64,000 nt of DNA, taken from the NCBI RefSeq assembly GCF_042663885.1, contig NZ_JBHSXV010000001.1; one strand, given 5' to 3'. This DNA is from Aquipuribacter hungaricus. Its GTDB lineage: Bacteria > Actinomycetota > Actinomycetes > Actinomycetales > JBBAYJ01. Positions within the stretch are counted from its first letter, which is position 1; each line of letters begins with the position of its first letter. The notes beneath the pieces were generated by a model that was not told the DNA's origin, ran no database searches, and saw only the letters and a program-made list of their open reading frames with translations. The position numbers were made by a program, and so were the translations under genes. Positions 8,366-16,829 of the stretch are shown here, one piece after another.

Positions 8366-8487
8366 GCCTGCTCTGTCGGCAGCCGGCGGAGGGGCCTTGA
8401 CCCGTCAGGCCCGCCGCAGCCGCCGCAGCCGACGCAGCCGGCACGGGTCGTGACGGGCGGGACCCACCGGGGGACGCTGAGGGACGG

Positions 8488-9132
8488 TCAGGCGCCGGTG
8501 GGCGCGTCCGGCAGCGCGGAGGTCCCGCCGCTGCAGGGCGCGCCCGGCTCCGGGGTCTGCGGGCCCTGCTGGTAGCGGACGAGGAACGCCTCGAGCCGTC
8601 GGTCGTCCACGTCGTCCAGCGGCACCTGCACACCCCACGCGCTGGCCACGACCGGGGAGGGCAGACCGGCCATCGGCGAGACCAGCAGGTACGGGTTGTC
8701 CGCGGCCAGCCCCTCGAGCCGCTCGACCTGCGCGCGCGGCAGGTCGGGGTCGAACGTCACCCACACCGCGCCGTGCTCCAGCGAGTGCACGGCCTGCTCG
8801 CTCACCACCTGCGAGGGGTAGAAGCCGCAGTCCTGCCACACCCCGGCGTGATCGCCGCCGGCCGGCGGGTGCTGCTCGTAGCCGACCGGCCCCCGGACGT
8901 GCTGCAGGCCGAGACCCTCGAACGTCAGCAGGCCGTCGATCTCGTCGTCCGGGCCGAGCGGCCGCTCCTGGCCGGGCAGCGACAGCAGCCAGGGCGGCGA
9001 CGGCACGTCGCCCCCGGCGGCGGCGACGGACGCCCCGGCGAGCCCGCCGCCGATGCTCCCGAGCAGGACGGCGCCGACCGCCAGGACCCCGACGACCCGC
9101 CCCGGACCCCAGCCGGTCTCGTGCACCGCCAC
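8488..9132 (-). CDS. DUF3105 membrane-anchored protein
   Basis: 214 residues. A single N-terminal helix (VVGVLAVGAVLLGSIGGGLA) anchors an extracytoplasmic domain with the DUF3105 signature: a His/Cys-containing line (YEQHPPAGGDHAGVWQDCGF), then VHSLEHGAVWVTFDPDL and a second conserved Cys near the end. The conserved His and Cys residues suggest a metal or redox role, but the family is uncharacterised. The GTG at 9132 is chosen over upstream in-frame starts because GGGGGAG lies just before it. Its promoter region is shared with the divergent GH43 gene. Confidence 0.85.
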   Translation of the reverse strand: MAVHETGWGPGRVVGVLAVGAVLLGSIGGGLAGASVAAAGGDVPSPPWLLSLPGQERPLGPDDEIDGLLTFEGLGLQHVRGPVGYEQHPPAGGDHAGVWQDCGFYPSQVVSEQAVHSLEHGAVWVTFDPDLPRAQVERLEGLAADNPYLLVSPMAGLPSPVVASAWGVQVPLDDVDDRRLEAFLVRYQQGPQTPEPGAPCSGGTSALPDAPTGA

Positions 9133-9233
9133 GCCGCTCCCCCGTCCTGCGGACCGCCGCGGCCCGGCGCCCAGTGTCCCGCAGCGCCGACCGGGCAGAC
9201 TGCCCACCCCCGCCACCCCCGCCCGGAGGACAC

Positions 9234-10721
9234 GTGCGCCTGCCGACCCGCCCCGTCGTCCCCGGCACCCACCCGGACCCCAGCGTCTGCCGTGCCGACG
9301 GCAGCTACTGGCTGGCCTGCTCGAGCTTCGGCTACGCGCCGGGGGTCCCCCTCTTCCGCTCCGACGACCTCGTCGCCTGGGAGCAGGTCGGCCACGTCCT
9401 CGACCGGCCCTCCCAGCTGCGGCTGGACGGCGCGGGCACCTCGGGCGGGGTGTACGCCCCCACGCTCCGGCACCACGCCGGCCGGTGCTGGCTGGTGACG
9501 ACCGACGTCTCCGGCGGCCCCGGCCAGCTGCTCGTCACCGCCGGGCACCCGGCCGGGCCGTGGTCGGACCCCGTCACGATCCCCGACGCCCCCGGCATCG
9601 ACCCCGACCTGGCGTGGGACGACGACGGCACCTGCTACCTCACGTGGTGCGCCTACGGGCCCGGCGGGCACGAGGGGATCGTCCAGGCCGTGCTCGACCC
9701 CGCGACCGGGCGGCTGCTCACCCCGCCGGCGCGGCTCTGGCAGGGCACGGGCGGCCAGGTGCCCGAGGCGCCGCACCTGTACCGGGTGGGGGCCTGGTGG
9801 TACCTGCTGCTCGCCGAGGGCGGCACCGAGCGCGGCCACGCGGCCGTGGTCGCCCGCTCCGCCTCACCGTCGGGACCCTTCGAGGCCGACCCGGGCAACC
9901 CGTTCCTCACCGCCCGCGGCACCGGCTCGCCGGTGCAGAGCACGGGTCACGCCGACCTCGTCGCCCGTCCGGACGCCTCGTGGGCGGTGCTCTGGCTGGG
10001 CACCCGGCCGCGGGGCAGCACCCCCGGCTGGCACGTCCTGGGCCGCGAGACGTTCGCCTCCGAGGTCGTCTGGGAGGACGGCTGGCCGCGCCTGGGCGCG
10101 CCGCTGGAGCCGGCCGCCGTGCCCGCCGTGACCGAGGACCTCGCCGGCCCGGTGCTCCCGCCGTCCTGGGTGGCCCTGGGGCGGCACCCGGCGGAGGTGC
10201 TCCACCACGACGGCGGCGCGTGGGTGCTGCGGGGACCGGCCCGTGACGACCCCGGCGCGGGCCCGGTCTTCGCGGGACGACGCCAGGACCGCACGACCGT
10301 GCGGGCGCGGGCCGTGCTCGACGCCGGGGACGGCGCGGGCGGGCTGGAGCTGCGCGTCGACCCTGCCCACGCGGTGCGGCTGGAGGTGGACGGCGGGCTG
10401 GTCCGCGCCGTCGCCCTGGTCGGGACGCTGCGGGCCGTGCTCGGCGAGGCCACGGCCGTCCCCGGCACCGTGCTGGAGCTCCGGACCGCTCCCGCCCGGC
10501 ACGACCAGTCCGCCGGTCCCCGGGGCGGCCCGGACGAGGTCGTCGCCTCGGTGCTCGGTCCCGACGGCCCCGGCAGCCCCGTCGAGCTCGGCAGGCTGGA
10601 CGGGCGGTACCTGTCCACCGAGGTGGCCGGCGGCTTCACCGGGCGGATGGTCGGCGTCGTCGCGCTGCGCGGCGACGTGGTCGTGCGCGCGTTCTCCTAC
10701 TCCGGTGACGCGGAGACCTGA
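9234..10721 (+). CDS. Glycoside hydrolase family 43 protein with C-terminal beta-sandwich
   Basis: 495 residues, no signal peptide. The GH43 triad can be read as Asp15 (GTHPDPSVC), Asp123 (GIDPDLAW) and Glu178 (QVPEAPHLY). The N-terminal propeller reaches about residue 300 and a beta-sandwich domain fills the remainder, the layout of cytoplasmic beta-xylosidases and arabinofuranosidases that trim imported oligosaccharides. The GTG at 9234 follows CGGAGGACAC, a good ribosome site. Its 3' end overlaps the convergent SGNH gene by 25 bases. Confidence 0.88.
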   Translation: MRLPTRPVVPGTHPDPSVCRADGSYWLACSSFGYAPGVPLFRSDDLVAWEQVGHVLDRPSQLRLDGAGTSGGVYAPTLRHHAGRCWLVTTDVSGGPGQLLVTAGHPAGPWSDPVTIPDAPGIDPDLAWDDDGTCYLTWCAYGPGGHEGIVQAVLDPATGRLLTPPARLWQGTGGQVPEAPHLYRVGAWWYLLLAEGGTERGHAAVVARSASPSGPFEADPGNPFLTARGTGSPVQSTGHADLVARPDASWAVLWLGTRPRGSTPGWHVLGRETFASEVVWEDGWPRLGAPLEPAAVPAVTEDLAGPVLPPSWVALGRHPAEVLHHDGGAWVLRGPARDDPGAGPVFAGRRQDRTTVRARAVLDAGDGAGGLELRVDPAHAVRLEVDGGLVRAVALVGTLRAVLGEATAVPGTVLELRTAPARHDQSAGPRGGPDEVVASVLGPDGPGSPVELGRLDGRYLSTEVAGGFTGRMVGVVALRGDVVVRAFSYSGDAET

Positions 10722-11602
10722 CCCGCGGGCGGGAGGGCGACGGGCCGCAGCACCGGGTCCTTGGGGTCGCGGCCGTCGCCGCTGGACACCCCGCGCAGCC
10801 GTCGCCCCACCCACGGCAGGGCGTCGCCGCGCAGCCAGGCGACGTCCGCGGCGAGCTCGGCGCGCCGCACGGTGGCCGGTGCCGGGGGCAGCGGCTCCTG
10901 CCACCAGCCGGGCGGTCCGCCGAGCAGCGCCGGGTCGTCGACGCCCAGCCGCTCGAGCACCGCGGCGGCGACCCGCGCGTGCCCCGACGGCGCCAGGTGG
11001 AGCCGGTCGGTGTGCCACACCCGCCGGTCGGTGAGCACGGTCACGGGCTCCAGGTCGACGAGCAGGGCGCCGTGCCGGGCGGCGGTGTCCCGCACCCCCG
11101 CGTTGAAGCGCGCGAACCGGGCGGCCAGGCTGCGGGCGAGCGCGCCGGTGCCCCCTGCCCGCCCGATCGACGTGAACAGCAGCACCCGCGCGCCCGAGGC
11201 GCCCAGCCGGCCCACCGCGGCGTCGTAGCGCCGCTGCAGCCCGGGCAGGTCGGTGCCCCGCCGCAGCACGTCGTTGGGCCCGGCGTGGAAGGTGAGCAGG
11301 GTCGGGGCGAGGGCGAGCGCGACCGGCACCTGGTCGGCGACGACCTGGTCGAGCAGCTTGCCGCGCACGGCGAGGTTGGCGTACAGCACGCCCCCGTCCC
11401 CGGCGCCGTCCTGGTCGCTGACACCCCGGCCGCCGCCCTCCCGGTCGCTGCCGTCCGCGGCGCGCCGGGCGAGCGCCGCCGCCACGCGGTCGGCCCAGCC
11501 GCGGTGGTGACCGTCGGGCCGCAGCTCGTCGCTCATCCCCTCGGTGAATGAGTCCCCCAGGCACACCAGCCGCACCCCGCCCGCACCGCCCGCGCCGGTC
11601 AC
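10697..11602 (-). CDS. SGNH/GDSL hydrolase
   Basis: About 301 residues. The block I motif LVCLGDSFTEG carries the catalytic Ser, block III is FHAGPNDVL with the Asn, and block V is DRLHLAPSGH with the Asp-His pair, so the triad is complete. There is no signal peptide, so it is a cytoplasmic esterase or acyl hydrolase. An in-frame low-complexity insert follows the first motif. The GTG at 11602 is preferred, with 11575 possible. Adjacency to a GH43 gene fits deacetylation of plant oligosaccharides, but that is inference. Confidence 0.85.
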   Translation of the reverse strand: MTGAGGAGGVRLVCLGDSFTEGMSDELRPDGHHRGWADRVAAALARRAADGSDREGGGRGVSDQDGAGDGGVLYANLAVRGKLLDQVVADQVPVALALAPTLLTFHAGPNDVLRRGTDLPGLQRRYDAAVGRLGASGARVLLFTSIGRAGGTGALARSLAARFARFNAGVRDTAARHGALLVDLEPVTVLTDRRVWHTDRLHLAPSGHARVAAAVLERLGVDDPALLGGPPGWWQEPLPPAPATVRRAELAADVAWLRGDALPWVGRRLRGVSSGDGRDPKDPVLRPVALPPAGQVSASPE

Positions 11603-11750
11603 GTCCGCCCCGCCTGCCACGTCTCCCCCTGCTGCGCCCTCGGCGCGGCCGGTGCCGCGCCGGCCGCCATCGTGGCACCCGGGGGCCGCGGCACCTACCG
11701 TGTGGGCAGCGCGCCCGGCCGGGTCCGCGAGGTCGGTCGTGGAGGTCGTC

Positions 11751-12068
11751 GTGCAGGGGCTCGTCGTGAGGTTCGACCTGGTGGACCAGGACGCGGTGAC
11801 CGCGTTCGACGCGCTCGTCGCAGAGGCGCTGCCGCTCATCACCGACCGGGAGCCCGGCACGCTGCAGTACGCCGTGCACAGCGTGCGGGACGAGCCGCTG
11901 GCCCGGGTGTTCTACGAGCTCTACGCCGACGCCGAGGCGTTCGCGGCGCACGAGGCGGCCCCCCACACCAGCCGCATGCTCGAGGCGTTCGGGCCGCTGC
12001 TGTCCGCCGCCCCCCGGGTCGAGCACTTCGCGTCCGTCGACGGCAAGCACCTGCCCGACCACGCCTAG
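11751..12068 (+). CDS. Antibiotic biosynthesis monooxygenase (ABM) domain protein
   Basis: 105 residues forming one ABM/YgiN-like ferredoxin-fold domain; the typical lines are ALVAEALPLITDREPGTLQY and the Y-E-x-Y-x-D-x-x-A motif (FYELYADAEAF), then an HTSRM turn. Such dimers include quinol and polyketide monooxygenases and many unassigned proteins. The GTG at 11751 is preferred because GGAGG precedes it by 5 bases. TACCGT at 11696-11701 could be its -10 element. No antibiotic cluster is nearby, so a housekeeping role is more likely. Confidence 0.8.
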   Translation: MQGLVVRFDLVDQDAVTAFDALVAEALPLITDREPGTLQYAVHSVRDEPLARVFYELYADAEAFAAHEAAPHTSRMLEAFGPLLSAAPRVEHFASVDGKHLPDHA

Positions 12069-12117
12069 ACGGCGGGTGGCATGGTGGCCCCCCGCCCCAC
12101 CGGAGGAGGACGCCGTC

Positions 12118-12870
12118 GTGCCCAGCCGTGAGCCCGTGGCCGCCGTGGCCTCGCTGCACCGCTACCCGGTCAAGTCCCTGCTCGGCGAGCAGGTCGACCG
12201 GCTCGAGGTCGACGCCCGCGGCTGTGCCGGCGACCGGGTCTGGGCGCTGAGCACGGGCGGCGGCATGCTCGCCAGCGGCAAGTCCGGACGACGGTTCACG
12301 GCCGTCCCCGGCCTGCAGCAGGTGCGCGCCCGGCTGGTCGGCGGCACCGTCCTGCTGCGGCTGCCCGACGGCACCGAGACCTCCGCCGACGACCCCGCCG
12401 CCCCGGCCCTGCTGTCGGCACACCTGGGCCGGGAAGTGACCCTGCTCCGGGAGGCCGACGGCAGCAGCGACGGCCTCCACGACGGGGTCGGCCACTTCGA
12501 CGACGGCCCGGTCAGCCTGCTCGGCACCGCCTCGGTCGGGGCGGTGGCCGACGACCTGGGCGCCCCGGTGCCGACGTCACGGTTCCGCCCCAACATCGTG
12601 CTGCGGACCGACGCCGCGTGGGCGGAGGACGCGTGGGACGGCCGACGGCTCCAGGTGGGCGACGTCCTGCTCGACGTGGTCCAGACCTCGCCGCGCTGCA
12701 CCATGGTCGACGCGGCCACCGCGGACACGCCCGCGCAGCCGGGGGTGCTCAAGGCCGTCGGCCGCCTCAACGGCGCGGAGCTGGGCATCATCGCCGACGT
12801 CGTCCGGGGCGGCGTGGTGGCCGTCGGCGACCAGGTCTCCCTGGTCGGCGACGGCCCGGCCCTGCGCTGA
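12118..12870 (+). CDS. MOSC domain protein
   Basis: 250 residues. The N-terminal MOSC_N beta-barrel begins ASLHRYPVKSLLGEQVD, and the C-terminal MOSC domain contains FRPNIVLRTD and the conserved cysteine in SPRCTMVD, the position that binds molybdenum cofactor in mARC and YcbX-type proteins. These proteins reduce N-hydroxylated compounds with help from a ferredoxin-like partner. A GGAGGA site precedes the GTG. The gene ends one base before the convergent Rieske gene, but YcbX-type proteins often carry their own ferredoxin domain, which is missing here. Confidence 0.88.
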   Translation: MPSREPVAAVASLHRYPVKSLLGEQVDRLEVDARGCAGDRVWALSTGGGMLASGKSGRRFTAVPGLQQVRARLVGGTVLLRLPDGTETSADDPAAPALLSAHLGREVTLLREADGSSDGLHDGVGHFDDGPVSLLGTASVGAVADDLGAPVPTSRFRPNIVLRTDAAWAEDAWDGRRLQVGDVLLDVVQTSPRCTMVDAATADTPAQPGVLKAVGRLNGAELGIIADVVRGGVVAVGDQVSLVGDGPALR

Positions 12871-12871
12871 T

Positions 12872-13246
12872 CTAGCCGAGCTCGACCTCGCCGTCGACGA
12901 CGCGGGCCTTGCGCACCCGGAGCCGCAGCACCTTGCCGTAGGCCTTGATGACGGCCGAGTAGCCGGGGGTCGGGCCGTGGTAGCCGAGGAACCCGCGCGG
13001 GCCCGACACCATCCGGCCGTCCGTCACGTCGTAGCGGCTCTGGTGCCACGGGCACACCAGGCAGCCGTCGGCGTCGACCGTGCCCTTGCTCATGTCGGCG
13101 AGCTGGTGGCGGCAGAACCGCGACACCGCGAACACCTCCGGCTCGCCCGTGCCGCCCGTCGCGCGGCTGCGGGTCCGTCCGACCGCCCAGCCGGCGATCC
13201 TGCCCACGGTGCCCGGGGCCGGCAGCGGCCCGCGCTCCCGGCTCAC
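12872..13246 (-). CDS. Rieske [2Fe-2S] protein
   Basis: 124 residues. The cluster ligands are the first pair in FCRHQLADMSKG (Cys-x-His) and the second in CLVCPWHQSRYD (Cys-x-x-His), so one Rieske cluster should form. No signal peptide or membrane anchor is seen, pointing to a soluble electron carrier of the non-haem-oxygenase ferredoxin type. It converges on the MOSC gene with one base between stops. A redox partnership with the MOSC protein is attractive but not shown by cotranscription. Confidence 0.85.
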   Translation of the reverse strand: MSRERGPLPAPGTVGRIAGWAVGRTRSRATGGTGEPEVFAVSRFCRHQLADMSKGTVDADGCLVCPWHQSRYDVTDGRMVSGPRGFLGYHGPTPGYSAVIKAYGKVLRLRVRKARVVDGEVELG

Positions 13247-13333
13247 GCGCCGGCCGCCGGAGCAGGGGCCGCCGTGGGGGTGCCTGTCGTCGTCGTACCG
13301 GGGACGGTCGTGGCCGTCCGCGCCGTGCCTGCT

Positions 13334-13360
13334 GTCCGCTGTGCCCTCATGGCAGCGGAC
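13334..13360. promoter_or_regulatory. Inverted repeat between the Rieske gene and acdS
   Basis: GTCCGCTG (13334-13341) and CAGCGGAC (13353-13360) form perfect 8-base arms around 11 bases, about 140 bases before acdS in an otherwise featureless 250-base gap. It could be an operator or a weak terminator. Confidence 0.25.
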
Positions 13361-13497
13361 TACCCCGTCGGCGCCCGCGCCACGCAGGGGCCCTCGGCAG
13401 CGGCGCCCGGCGGCCGCCCGCGGCAGCAGCCTGAGACGACGCGCCGCGAGGGCCGCGGGCGCTGCGAGGCTGGGGCACCCGAGACGAGGAGCCCGCC

Positions 13498-14514
13498 GTG
13501 CCCAGGCTGTCCGACCACCCGCGCTACCCGCTCACCTTCGGACCGAGCCCCGTGCACCCGCTGCCACGGCTGAGCGCCGAGCTCGGCGGGGCCCAGGTGT
13601 GGGCCAAGCGGGAGGACGTCAACAGCGGCCTCGCCTACGGCGGCAACAAGCTGCGCAAGCTCGAATACATCGTCCCGGACGTGCTCGCCAGCGGCGCCGA
13701 CACCCTCGTGAGCATCGGCGGGGTCCAGTCCAACCACACCCGCCAGGTGGCCGCGGTCGCCGCGCACCTGGGGCTGGACGCCGTCCTGGTCCAGGAGCGC
13801 TGGGTCGACTGGCCCGACGTCGTCAACGACCGGGTCGGCAACATCCTCCTCAGCAGGGTGATGGGCGCCGAGGTACGGCTGGACCCGTCCGGCTTCGGCA
13901 TCGGCATCAAGGACTCCTACGAGCGCGCGCTGGAGGACGTCCGCGCCCGCGGCGGCGTCCCGTACGGCATCCCCGCCGGCGCCTCCGAGCACCCGCTCGG
14001 CGGGCTGGGCTTCGCCGGCTGGGCCGAGGAGGTCCAGCGGCAGGAGGAGCAGCTCGGGGTCTTCTTCGACACCGTCGTCGTCTGCTCGGTCACCGGGTCC
14101 ACCCACGCGGGGATGGTCGCGGGCTTCGCAGGCCAGGACCGGCCCCGCCGGGTCCTCGGCATCGACGCCAGCGCCCGGATCGACGCCACCCGGGAGCAGG
14201 TCGGGAGGATCGCCCGGCACACCGCGGAGCTCGTCGGCCTGGGCCGCGACCTGCGCGACGACGAGGTCACCGTGCTCGAGGGCTGGGCCGGCGAGGAGTA
14301 CGGCATCCCCGTCCAGTCCACGCTGGACGCCATCCGGCTCGTCGGCCGGCTCGAGGGCGTCATCCTCGACACGGTCTACGAGGGCAAGTCGATGGCCGGT
14401 CTCGTCGACCTCGTCCGCAGCGGCGAGATCCCCCGGGACTCGACCGTGCTCTACGCGCACCTGGGCGGCCAGCAGTCGCTCAACGCCTACAGCGCCCTCT
14501 TCACCGACGGCTGA
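13498..14514 (+). CDS. acdS: 1-aminocyclopropane-1-carboxylate (ACC) deaminase
   Basis: PLP enzyme cleaving ACC, the ethylene precursor of plants, to 2-oxobutanoate and ammonia. At 338 residues it equals the length of the Pseudomonas enzyme. The PLP lysine is Lys51 (YGGNKLRKLEY) and the catalytic Ser78 lies in GGVQSNHTRQVAA. The residues separating true ACC deaminases from D-cysteine desulfhydrases are both retained: Glu295 in DTVYEGKSM and Leu322 in LYAHLGG. GAGGAG precedes the GTG. No adjacent Lrp-type acdR is present. A plant or rhizosphere association is inference. Confidence 0.93.
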   Translation: MPRLSDHPRYPLTFGPSPVHPLPRLSAELGGAQVWAKREDVNSGLAYGGNKLRKLEYIVPDVLASGADTLVSIGGVQSNHTRQVAAVAAHLGLDAVLVQERWVDWPDVVNDRVGNILLSRVMGAEVRLDPSGFGIGIKDSYERALEDVRARGGVPYGIPAGASEHPLGGLGFAGWAEEVQRQEEQLGVFFDTVVVCSVTGSTHAGMVAGFAGQDRPRRVLGIDASARIDATREQVGRIARHTAELVGLGRDLRDDEVTVLEGWAGEEYGIPVQSTLDAIRLVGRLEGVILDTVYEGKSMAGLVDLVRSGEIPRDSTVLYAHLGGQQSLNAYSALFTDG

Positions 14515-14596
14515 GCCCCGACAGCCGAGCCCCGGCGGCCGCGCCCCGGCGGCTGCGCACCGGCTGCTCAGCACCGGAGGGCGCGGGGCGCGCGGC

Positions 14597-14602
14597 TAGG
14601 GT
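14597..14602 (+). promoter_or_regulatory. -10-like hexamer TAGGGT before the acyl-CoA ligase
   Basis: TAGGGT ends 7 nt before the ATG at 14610 with no Shine-Dalgarno, consistent with a leaderless transcript. Confidence 0.5.
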
Positions 14603-14609
14603 CGGGCGC

Positions 14610-16295
14610 ATGACGAGCACCGCCGGGCGACCCTGGCTGTCCAGCTACGCCGACGGCGTCCCGGCCGAGATCGACGTCCCCGACGGCTCGCTCGTCGACC
14701 TGCTCGAGGACTCCGCCCGCCGCTTCGCCGACCGCGCGGCGCTGGACTTCTTCGGCTCGACCACGTCGTACGCGCGCCTCGGCGAGCAGGTCGGGCGGGC
14801 CGCCGCCGCGCTGGCCGGGCTGGGCGTCCGCGCCGGGGACCGGGTGGCCCTGGTACTGCCCAGCTGCCCCCAGCACGTCGTCGCCTTCTACGCCGTGCTG
14901 CGCCTGGGCGCGGTCGTCGTCGAGCACAACCCGCTCTACACCCGCGCCGAGCTGACCACCCAGCTCGCCGACTGCGGCGCCGAGGTCGCCGTGGTGTGGG
15001 ACGTCACCGCGCCGGCGGTGCTCGCCGGCAGGGACCGGACGTCGGTGCGGACCGTCGTCGCGGTGGACCTGACGACCGCGCTGCCGCTGACCAAGCGGCT
15101 CGCCCTGCGGCTGCCGCTCCCGCGGGTGCGGGCCACCCGCGCGGCGATGACCGTCCCCGCGCCCGGCGCGCTGTCCTGGGACCGCCTGGTCGCCGGGGCC
15201 GCGCCGCTGCCCGGGAACCACCCCCGGCCGGCCGCGGAGGACACCGCGCTGCTGCAGTACACCGGCGGCACCACCGGCACCCCCAAGGGCGCCGTCCTCA
15301 GCCACCGCAACCTGCGGGCCAACGCCGCCCAGGGCCGCGCGTGGGTCCCGGGGCTGCGCGACGGCGAGGAGACCGTCTACGGCGTGCTCCCGCTGTTCCA
15401 CGCCTACGGGCTCACCCTCTGTCTGACGTTCTCGGTCCAGGTCGGGGCCACGCTCGTGCTGTTCCCCCGCTTCGACGTGGACCAGGTGCTCGCCGCCGTC
15501 CGCCGCCGCCCCCCGACGTTCCTGCCGGCGGTGCCGCCCGTGTACGCCCGCCTGGCCGACGCGGCCCGCGAGCGGGGGGTCGACCTGACGACGGTTCGGT
15601 ACGGGATCTCCGGGGCGATGTCGCTGCCGCCGGACGTGGTCGACACCTGGGAGCAGGTCACCGGCGGGCTGCTCGTCGAGGGCTACGGCATGACGGAGTC
15701 CTCCCCCATCACCCTGGGCAACCCGGTGTCCTCCGCCCGCCGCCCCGGCACCGTGGGCGTCCCGTTCCCCAGCACCGAGGTCCGGGTCGTCGACCCCGAG
15801 GACACCGACCGCGACGTCGAGCAGGGCACGCCCGGCGAGCTGCTCGTCCGCGGACCGCAGGTGTTCTCCGGCTACTGGCGGCGCCCCGAGGAGACGGCGG
15901 CCGTCCTGCTCCCGGGCGGCTGGCTGCGGACCGGGGACATCGTCGTCATGTCCGAGGACGGCTTCGTCACCGTCGTCGACCGGATCAAGGAGCTGGTCAT
16001 CACCGGAGGCTTCAACGTCTACCCCTCCGAGGTCGAGGACGCGCTGCGGGCGCTGGACGGGGTGCTCGACGCCGCCGTCGTGGGGCTGCGCGCCCCGGAC
16101 GGCAGCGAGCAGGTCGCCGCGGCCGTGGTGGCCGAGCCCGGCGCCATCCTGGACCCCGACGCGCTGCGGACCGCTGCCCGGGAGCACCTCGCCGGGTACA
16201 AGGTGCCGAGGCGGGTCGTCGTCGTGGACGAGCTGCCCCGGTCGGTCATCGGCAAGGTGCTGCGCCGGCAGGTCCGCGAGCAGCTCGAGGCCTGA
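14610..16295 (+). CDS. Acyl-CoA synthetase / long-chain fatty acid-CoA ligase
   Basis: 561 residues of the ANL adenylating superfamily. Motifs in order: the phosphate loop YTGGTTGTPKGAVLSH, the adenine site EGYGMTESSP, the hinge region GWLRTGDIV and DRIKELVITGGFNVYPSEVE, and the C-terminal catalytic lysine in RSVIGKVLRR. It activates a carboxylic acid through an acyl-AMP and transfers it to CoA. Closest in style to FadD-type long-chain ligases; chain length cannot be fixed from sequence. It stands alone on the plus strand and converges on the YjbQ gene. Confidence 0.9.
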   Translation: MTSTAGRPWLSSYADGVPAEIDVPDGSLVDLLEDSARRFADRAALDFFGSTTSYARLGEQVGRAAAALAGLGVRAGDRVALVLPSCPQHVVAFYAVLRLGAVVVEHNPLYTRAELTTQLADCGAEVAVVWDVTAPAVLAGRDRTSVRTVVAVDLTTALPLTKRLALRLPLPRVRATRAAMTVPAPGALSWDRLVAGAAPLPGNHPRPAAEDTALLQYTGGTTGTPKGAVLSHRNLRANAAQGRAWVPGLRDGEETVYGVLPLFHAYGLTLCLTFSVQVGATLVLFPRFDVDQVLAAVRRRPPTFLPAVPPVYARLADAARERGVDLTTVRYGISGAMSLPPDVVDTWEQVTGGLLVEGYGMTESSPITLGNPVSSARRPGTVGVPFPSTEVRVVDPEDTDRDVEQGTPGELLVRGPQVFSGYWRRPEETAAVLLPGGWLRTGDIVVMSEDGFVTVVDRIKELVITGGFNVYPSEVEDALRALDGVLDAAVVGLRAPDGSEQVAAAVVAEPGAILDPDALRTAAREHLAGYKVPRRVVVVDELPRSVIGKVLRRQVREQLEA

Positions 16296-16301
16296 GCGGC
16301 C

Positions 16302-16703
16302 TCAGCCGGCCAGGAAGCTGAACCGCACCCGCCGGCGGGGGTTGTCGACGTTGCTGTCCACGAGCACGACCGACTGCCACGTCCCCAGCGTCATCGCCCC
16401 GTCCAGCACGGGTACCACGAGCGAGGACGAGACGAACGCCGGCAGCACGTGGTCGCGGCCGTGCCCGGGCGAGCCGTGCCGGTGCACCCAGCGGTCGTCG
16501 GACGGCAGCATGCCGTCCAGCGCCGTCGCCAGGTCCGTCTCGCTGCCCGCCCCGGTCTCCATGAGCGCCGCGCCCGCCGTGGCGTGCGGCACGAACACCG
16601 ACAGCAGGCCGTCGCCCTGGCCCGCGCAGAACCGGGTGGCCTCCTGCGTGAGGTCGGTGACCAGGCGCCCACCCGTCAGGACCTCGATCTCCTGCGACCT
16701 CAC
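16302..16703 (-). CDS. YjbQ/UPF0047 family protein
   Basis: 133 residues with the full YjbQ signature: VFVPHATAGAALMETG near the middle, the conserved HRHGSPGHGRDHVLPAF line and the C-terminal LGTWQSVVLVDSN. This small trimeric metal-binding family is annotated as secondary thiamine-phosphate synthase because overexpressed YjbQ rescues thiE mutants; its true role remains unclear. GTG 16703 is chosen because conserved sequence begins immediately (RSQEIEVLT). Confidence 0.88.
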   Translation of the reverse strand: MRSQEIEVLTGGRLVTDLTQEATRFCAGQGDGLLSVFVPHATAGAALMETGAGSETDLATALDGMLPSDDRWVHRHGSPGHGRDHVLPAFVSSSLVVPVLDGAMTLGTWQSVVLVDSNVDNPRRRVRFSFLAG

Positions 16704-16829
16704 CGCGAGCCCCCGGGTCCTCGTCCGTCGGGCCCCGACCGGGACCCGCCCGCAGGCTACCCACCACCCGGTCGGCCCAACCTCGCCCCCCTCGGCACAG
16801 GTGGCCCCCCGCCCGGTCGATGAGCCGAC

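Noticed and set aside
8399..8449. GACCCGT...ACGGGTC pairing around a GCCGCA-rich stretch as a terminator
   Set aside because: The loop would be 37 bases long and the stem only 7, so it is not convincing.
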